From contig JAEWAF010000025.1 of assembly GCA_023391815.1 (NCBI GenBank), positions 65,531-129,530 on the forward strand: 64,000 nt of DNA, given 5' to 3'. This document shows, piece after piece, positions 58,900 to 64,000 of this stretch (the first letter of the stretch is position 1; each line of letters opens with the position of its first letter). The notes beneath the pieces were generated by a model. The model worked only from the letters and a program-made list of their open reading frames with translations, was not told the origin of the DNA and ran no database searches. Made by a program: the position numbers and the translations under genes. The stretch is from Pseudomonadota bacterium. GTDB taxonomy: Bacteria > Pseudomonadota > Gammaproteobacteria > Steroidobacterales > Steroidobacteraceae.

Positions 58900-60141
58900 C
58901 TATGACCTGGAGGTGCGCACGAGCAAGAGCGCGCTGAGTGCGATGAGCGCCAGCGCGCTGAGGGTCAAGGAGGTATGGATGCCGATCGCCGCGCCCATCA
59001 ACCCCACCGTCACGCCGCTGAACGTCCGCAATCCCAGCGCCATCATCGAGAACACACCGAGCACCCGACCGCGAATGTCGGCCGGCGCATTCAACTGCAC
59101 CAGCGTCTGTGCCATGGAATTGAAGGACAGATCCATGAAGCCGGCGATGAACAGCAGCAGCACCGCCAACGAATAAATCGACGACATGGCGAAGCCGGCT
59201 AACGCGGCACACCAGAGCATCGCCAGGATCATGGCCGTGCGCGGATTCGGCTGCAGCAAGCCGCGGCTCTCCAATATGAAGCCGGCGGTCAATGCGCCGA
59301 TGGCATCCGCGCCCAGCAACACGCTGTAGGAAAGATCCGCATCGCCGTGACCGAGCGAGCGCGCGAAATCCGGCATCTGCGGCAGGTAAGCATTACCGAT
59401 GAAGAACGACGCTCCGCCCGAGAGCAGGATCATCGCCAGCAGCGTCCGATGGGAAGCGATACGACGAAGCGTGGAAGTCACATCGCTCACCGAAAGCAAC
59501 GCGCGTCGCGGCGGCCCCTGCCCGGCATCGGCACGCGAGTACGGCGCCTTCCACAGCCAGAGGATCGTCGGCAGATAGAAGAACGCATTCAGCAGAATGC
59601 CGTGCGAAGGACCGAGCAGCATCAACAGCGCGCCACCGATCGCCGGGCCGCCGAGCAAGCCGAGCTGTCGCGACGTTGCATTCAACCGCACGGCGCTTTG
59701 CAGATCTTCTTTGGGCACGACGTGATGAAGCAGGACCTGTGCTCCCGGCGTCCACAACACGCCCGCGATGCCGTGCAGAGTCAGCAGCACCATCGCATGC
59801 CAGATCTCCAGCGTATCCGTGACGAACAGCGCGCCCCACGTCAGCGACACGCCCATGAACAACACCATGCCGATCTGAATCAGCCGCCGAGGATCGAAAT
59901 GATCGGCGAGCGCGCCGACGGGCAGCGACAACAGCAGGAACGGCAGCCAGTGCGACACCACGGCGAATGCGCCGAGCGCGTTCGACTGGAACTTCTGGAA
60001 CATCATCCAGTAGCTGATGACGTGCTCGATGCTGTCGGCCATCATCGCGCCGGCGAAACTGAAGAAGAACCCGCGATAGCCGGCGTGGCGTAGGGCTGCG
60101 AACGAGCGATGCGCCGGCGCGGCGCTAGTGACGTTACTCAC
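58900..60141 (-). CDS. MFS exporter (EntS-like group)
   Basis: 413 aa from a GTG at 60141, which overlaps the upstream pump's stop (GTGAGTAA, 8 bp); a GTG at 60168 is also possible. Twelve helices; 'FAALRHAGYRGFFFSFAGAMMADSI' start, 'PVGALADHFDPRRLIQIGMV' (motif A), 'QVLLHHVVPKEDLQSAVRLNATSRQLGLLGGPAIGG' and 'MAQTLVQLNAPADIRGRVLGVFSM', pieces typical of the enterobactin-exporter-like group. Substrate unknown. Coupled to the large DHA2 pump. Confidence 0.87.
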   Translation of the reverse strand: MSNVTSAAPAHRSFAALRHAGYRGFFFSFAGAMMADSIEHVISYWMMFQKFQSNALGAFAVVSHWLPFLLLSLPVGALADHFDPRRLIQIGMVLFMGVSLTWGALFVTDTLEIWHAMVLLTLHGIAGVLWTPGAQVLLHHVVPKEDLQSAVRLNATSRQLGLLGGPAIGGALLMLLGPSHGILLNAFFYLPTILWLWKAPYSRADAGQGPPRRALLSVSDVTSTLRRIASHRTLLAMILLSGGASFFIGNAYLPQMPDFARSLGHGDADLSYSVLLGADAIGALTAGFILESRGLLQPNPRTAMILAMLWCAALAGFAMSSIYSLAVLLLFIAGFMDLSFNSMAQTLVQLNAPADIRGRVLGVFSMMALGLRTFSGVTVGLMGAAIGIHTSLTLSALALIALSALLLVRTSRS

Positions 60142-62170
60142 TGGCCGTATCCGAATGCGGTTTCGCACGCAGCGGCAACTCGGGAATGAACAGCACGATC
60201 AGCAATGCCAGGCCCACGATCCAAAGCGCCCGCTGCAGCATCTGCGCGATCGAGGCGGCGAATGCGACTTTGACGCCGCGTTGAATGTCGCCGACCAGCT
60301 TGTTTGCATACGCCGTCATGCCCGCCTTCACCCTACGCAACGCCTCGTGCGCGCGGTTGGCGACGAGAGCGTCTTCGGTGGCGAGCATGCTGTCACGAAA
60401 CAACGTCGCGACCCCGGCGATCACCGTCGGCTCGTTCCAGGTGCGAGCCGGAATATTGGCCAGCTGACGTTTCAGGGCCAGTGACAGATCCGGATGATCC
60501 AGCAACCGATCGCGCCCCCCGGTCCCCGACTTCAACTCGGCGACCAGCTCGTCGGTGCGCTCCACCAGTTCCTGGTGTGTTTTGGCGCGGAGACCGCCGT
60601 CGCGCAGCGGCGCTTTGATCGCTTCCGGGAGGCGCGGATCGGCGAGCACCTCTTCCACCGCGCGCTGATCTTCGTTGAAGGCCCGCTCGATGACTCGATA
60701 CCGCTCATCCAGCGCCGACTCGACGCGCGCGCGAATGTTGTCGACATTCATCGCCTGACTCTGCGCATGCGCCAGATCGACCTGCGACATGTTGCCGCCG
60801 GGCACTTGCGGAACATTCTTGGGCAGCTCGGCGGTGAGTGCGTGAGTCAGGAATGTCCCGAAGATCGCCACACCCACCGTCGAGCCGATCTGGCGGCTGA
60901 ACTGACTCATGCTGGTGGCGACACCGATCTGGTTCGAGGGCGCGGCGTTCTGAATGACCAGGCTGAACAACGTCTGCGCCGGCCCCAGCCCGAGACCGGT
61001 CAATGCCAGTCGCCACGTCAAATCGGCTTGCGTCGTATCCGCGGTGAGCCCGGTCAAAGACCAGACGCCGACTGCGAGCAGCACGCCACCGGACACCATC
61101 AACGCTTTGTATTTGCCCGTGCGAGCGACGATGCGCCCGGAGCCGATGCTGCTGACGATCAGGGTGAGCATCAACGGCAGCAGCGCCACACCGCTCTGCA
61201 CCGCTGAAACCCCCTGGACCACCTGCATGTAAAGCGGCATGAACATCACGACGCCGAGGAAGGCCATGCTCATGACGAATGAGCCCGCGGTCGCGATCCG
61301 GAACGTGGGAATGCTAAATAGATGAAGCGGCAGGATGGGCTCGCGAGCGTGCCGTTCGACCCAGATGAAAATCACCAGCGCCCCGAGCGAGAGGGCAAAC
61401 AAGCCCAGGATAGTTGGCGAATCCCAGGCGTAATGGGTGCCGCCCAACGTCAGCGCAAGCAACAAGGTCGCCGCGGTGATCACCACCAGCACCGCACCCA
61501 GATAATCGATGCTGCCGCCGCCCCCTTTCCGCAGGGCGGGCATGCGATAAATGATCATGAACAACGCGAAGGCGCCGAGCGGCAGGTTGACGTAGAACAC
61601 CCAGCGCCAACCCGCGATCTCATAACCGGCCAACGACACCGTGCCATGATCGGTGAAGAAGCCGCCGATGAACGGACCGACGACGGTCGCCAGACCGAAC
61701 ATCGAGCCGAACACAGCGAACAACTTGCCGCGCTCACGCGGCGGATACATGTCCGCCATGACGGCCATGGCAACCGTCATCAATGCACCGGCACCGAGCC
61801 CTTGCAGCGCCCGGAACACGACCAATTGCATCATGCCTTCGCCGAGTACTGGCAAGCGGCCGAATTCACCGCTCAGTCCGCAGAGCGCCGAGCCGACGAG
61901 GAACACGATCACGCCAAGAATCAGGATGGGCTTGCGGCCGTACTGATCGCTCAACTTGCCATAAAGCGGCACCGAGACCGTCGAAGTCAGCATGTACGCG
62001 GTCGTCACCCAGGCATACATCGACAGCCCTTGCAGCTGCTCGATGATTCGAGGCATCGCGGTAGCGACGATGGTCTGATCGAGGGCACTGAGCAGTACCA
62101 CGACTGCCAGCGCCGCCAGCGTCAGGCGCCTTTCGGCGGACGTGATTGATAAGTCGCTCGAGTCGCTCAA
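60134..62170 (-). CDS. DHA2-family multidrug MFS pump with enlarged loop
   Basis: 678 aa, about 170 longer than usual. Helices 1-13 are the EmrB/QacA type: 'LSALDQTIVATAMPRI' (motif D1), 'GKLSDQYGRKPILILG' (motif A), 'GLGAGALMTVAMAVMADM' and 'GPFIGGFFTDHG' (motif C). After about residue 460 a hydrophilic, helical stretch of ~190 residues ('MNVDNIRARVESALDERYRVI', 'DQRAVEEVLADPRLPEAI') separates helix 13 from the last helix ('ALWIVGLALLIVLFIPELPL'). The insert would lie on one side of the membrane and is unexplained. Divergent from the RND gene. Confidence 0.9.
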   Translation of the reverse strand: MSDSSDLSITSAERRLTLAALAVVVLLSALDQTIVATAMPRIIEQLQGLSMYAWVTTAYMLTSTVSVPLYGKLSDQYGRKPILILGVIVFLVGSALCGLSGEFGRLPVLGEGMMQLVVFRALQGLGAGALMTVAMAVMADMYPPRERGKLFAVFGSMFGLATVVGPFIGGFFTDHGTVSLAGYEIAGWRWVFYVNLPLGAFALFMIIYRMPALRKGGGGSIDYLGAVLVVITAATLLLALTLGGTHYAWDSPTILGLFALSLGALVIFIWVERHAREPILPLHLFSIPTFRIATAGSFVMSMAFLGVVMFMPLYMQVVQGVSAVQSGVALLPLMLTLIVSSIGSGRIVARTGKYKALMVSGGVLLAVGVWSLTGLTADTTQADLTWRLALTGLGLGPAQTLFSLVIQNAAPSNQIGVATSMSQFSRQIGSTVGVAIFGTFLTHALTAELPKNVPQVPGGNMSQVDLAHAQSQAMNVDNIRARVESALDERYRVIERAFNEDQRAVEEVLADPRLPEAIKAPLRDGGLRAKTHQELVERTDELVAELKSGTGGRDRLLDHPDLSLALKRQLANIPARTWNEPTVIAGVATLFRDSMLATEDALVANRAHEALRRVKAGMTAYANKLVGDIQRGVKVAFAASIAQMLQRALWIVGLALLIVLFIPELPLRAKPHSDTASE

Positions 62171-62341
62171 GGGTGGTGAGGGAGTCGCAAAAAACGCCCG
62201 AGAGCTTAAACCGTCCGCCGCCGCCCCGCATCACGAGGTTCAGTCCGTCGTGATTTGATTTCGGCTGGTCGCAACGGCCACAACCGCCGGACCGGCCTGC
62301 GGTCCAATTCGCAGCTGGCCCTACCCTGAAGGACTTCTGCG

Positions 62342-64000
62342 ATGCGCATCATTGCCGCTGCCATCCGCAACCCCATCGCCGTCGGAGTGACGGTGCTGCT
62401 CGTCGCGCTGTTCGGCGCGCTCAGTCTGCGCGAACTGCCGTTGCAGCTGTTTCCGGATATCGAGCGACCGACCATCGCCATCACGACCGCCTGGCGCGGC
62501 GCCTCGCCCGAGGAAACCGAAGCGGAATTGCTTGAGCCGCAGGAGCGCGTGCTCCAGGGCCTGTCGGGCGTGGAGGAAATCACCGGCAACGCCAACAACG
62601 GCGGCACCGATATCCTGCTCACGTTCGCGATCGGCACCGACATGAAGGCGGCGCTCGTCGACGTGATCGGTCGCATGAGTCGCTTACCCCCTTTGCCGCG
62701 CGATGCCGAGCGGCCCGTGGTGCAGTTGGGCGGTGTCGGCGGCGATCCCAATTTGAGCCTCACGTGGTTTTTCGTGCAGCTGTTGCCGGGCACGGAAGGC
62801 CCGGTCGACAACTACCGCCGCTTCATCGAAGACGTCGTCAGACCGCGGCTTGAATCCGTGCCCGGCGTCGGCGGCGTGCAGGTGAATGGCGGCTCGCCGA
62901 ATGACATTCGCATCACAGTCGATCTGGCGCGAGCCGCCGCGCTCGGCGTCGGCATTCCGGATATCGCCCGATTGGCCGCCAGCGCGAACAATGTTTCCGC
63001 AGGTCAGCTCGACGTGGGCCGGCGGCAATACGCCCTGCGCTACGCCGGCCGATACGATTTCGATCAATTGGGTCAGCTGGTGCTGGCGTGGCGCGATGGA
63101 CAGCCGGTCCGGCTCTCCGATGTGGCGGCGGTCGAGACTCGCCCCCCCGACAAGCTCAGTTATTCGCATCAGAACGGCAACCCGGCCATCGGTCTGCAAA
63201 TCCTGCGTGCGCCGGGCGCGAATGTGCTCGACACGTTGACCGAAGTGAAGCGCGTCGTCGGCGAGTTGCGCGAAGGCCCGCTGCGCGAGCGAGGTCTTGG
63301 CATCGAGCAATCGTTCGACGCGTCGTTGTTCATCACGCGAGCCGTCAACCTGCTGATCGAGAATCTGGTCGTCGGCGCGTTGCTCGCCTTGGTCTGCGTG
63401 TGGTGGTTCATGCGGAACGTCCGCGCTACCGTCATCATCGCGACGACCATTCCCATTTGTTTGCTCGCAACCTTCTGCGCCCTACATCTCGCTGGCCGGA
63501 GCATCAACGTCATCTCGCTCGCTGGCCTGGCGTTTGCTGTCGGCATGGTGGTGGAAGGCGCGATCGTCGTATGCGGCAATATCATTCGATTGCGAGAGAC
63601 AGGTGTGTCCATGGAGCAGGCGGCGCACGACGGAACTCGCCAGGTCGTGCCGGCCCTGTTCGCATCGACGACCACGACCATCGCGGTGTTCCTGCCTGTG
63701 TTGTTTCTAAAGGATGTCGAGGGTCAGATCTTTGCCGACCTGGCACTGACCATTTCCATCGCCGTAGCGTTTTCGATTCTCGTCGCATTTACCGTCGTGC
63801 CCGCGGCGGCCGGACGCTGGCTGGGTGGACCGGCGCAAAAATCCGGCTACGGCGAAGGCTGGCCCGGGCTGACCGACAAGGTCATCGAGTGGACGCGCAC
63901 TCGACGGCAGCAAACGATGTGGGTGCTGGTGTTGTTGGTGGCGCCGTTGGTGCTGTCGTGGGTGTTCCTGCCGAAGCTCGACTATTTGCCGCCGGTGAAG
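62342..64000 (+). CDS. RND efflux transporter, 3' partial
   Basis: The frame is open from the ATG at 62342 to the window end (553 codons seen). AcrB/HAE1-type: first helix after 'MRIIAAAIRNPIAVGVTVLL', then 'LQLFPDIERPTIAITTAWRGASPEETE', porter-domain text 'SGVEEITGNANNGGTDI', and helices from about residue 340. At the proton relay it reads 'FAVGMVVEGAIVV', with Glu405-Gly406 where AcrB has Asp407-Asp408. No membrane-fusion gene precedes it. An efflux role is probable; the altered relay is unusual. Confidence 0.88.
   Translation, partial: MRIIAAAIRNPIAVGVTVLLVALFGALSLRELPLQLFPDIERPTIAITTAWRGASPEETEAELLEPQERVLQGLSGVEEITGNANNGGTDILLTFAIGTDMKAALVDVIGRMSRLPPLPRDAERPVVQLGGVGGDPNLSLTWFFVQLLPGTEGPVDNYRRFIEDVVRPRLESVPGVGGVQVNGGSPNDIRITVDLARAAALGVGIPDIARLAASANNVSAGQLDVGRRQYALRYAGRYDFDQLGQLVLAWRDGQPVRLSDVAAVETRPPDKLSYSHQNGNPAIGLQILRAPGANVLDTLTEVKRVVGELREGPLRERGLGIEQSFDASLFITRAVNLLIENLVVGALLALVCVWWFMRNVRATVIIATTIPICLLATFCALHLAGRSINVISLAGLAFAVGMVVEGAIVVCGNIIRLRETGVSMEQAAHDGTRQVVPALFASTTTTIAVFLPVLFLKDVEGQIFADLALTISIAVAFSILVAFTVVPAAAGRWLGGPAQKSGYGEGWPGLTDKVIEWTRTRRQQTMWVLVLLVAPLVLSWVFLPKLDYLPPVK

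Overview
The window is GC-rich, densely packed bacterial chromosome with no prophage, plasmid or rRNA/tRNA signal. The gene set fits a free-living, strictly Gram-negative gammaproteobacterium: glnE followed by a CHCC zinc-finger gene, opgG-opgH for periplasmic glucans, ApbE, a TonB-type protein, RND and DHA2 efflux pumps, a Spinster-type MFS transporter, and an ECF sigma factor paired with a TPR Ser/Thr kinase. A member of the Steroidobacter/Nevskia/Xanthomonadales side of the class is my best guess. That guess is inference from gene content only.

Layout. 1-845: 3' end of a beta-propeller protein. 854-6615 (minus): glnE, a small zinc-finger gene, agmatine deiminase and a polyphosphate:AMP phosphotransferase. 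6753-9298: TonB-like protein, a trypsin-fold exported protein that seems to lack its catalytic serine, and a glycine-zipper envelope protein. 9442-16314: sirtuin, M20 amidohydrolase, ApbE, DUF4382 lipoprotein, BrkB/YihY membrane protein and small stress-type enzymes. 16443-22231 (minus): treY, treZ and a sugar nucleotidyltransferase, divergent from opgG-opgH (22536-26173). Together these look like an osmoadaptation block (trehalose and osmoregulated glucans). 26314-27979: hemerythrin protein with a basic tail, a DUF2934 protein and an acetyltransferase.

The centre of the window (28070-41550) is a 13.5-kb signalling island, all on the plus strand. First comes a bacteriophytochrome operon: phytochrome kinase, its response regulator, a REC-PAS-PAS-kinase-REC hybrid, and the heme oxygenase that makes the chromophore. 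Next is a GGDEF-EAL protein with both motifs intact. Then comes a stressosome operon in which almost every gene overlaps or abuts the next: RsbR, RsbS, RsbT, a GHKL + SpoIIE phosphatase fusion, a hybrid kinase that itself begins with an RsbT-like domain, a REC-HisKA_2 kinase and a single-domain response regulator. There is no SigB-type factor, so output is probably through phosphorelay.

41547-45001 holds histidine-degradation genes of the HutF/HutG route (hutG, hutF, hutI). 44985-50170 holds a porin-like barrel, small membrane proteins, an HTH regulator coupled to a thioesterase, and uup. 50259-53532 is the ECF sigma/kinase pair. A long inverted repeat fills 53641-53816. The right end carries two MFS transporters, a DOMON-like protein, NamZ-type muramidase, a Lys-rich DUF6496 protein, two further MFS pumps and the start of an RND pump that runs off the window.

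The most interesting pattern is regulatory. GGAAC followed after exactly 16 bp by a box resembling N-S-R-T-T-G stands before about ten genes, most of them general-stress types (hemerythrin, DUF2934, DUF6496, PNPOx-like, glycine zipper, phytochrome, rsbR, opgG and the trehalose operon). It resembles the EcfG general-stress promoter of Alphaproteobacteria (GGAAC, 16-17 bp, CGTT) and suggests one ECF-type regulon linking light/stress sensing to osmoprotection.
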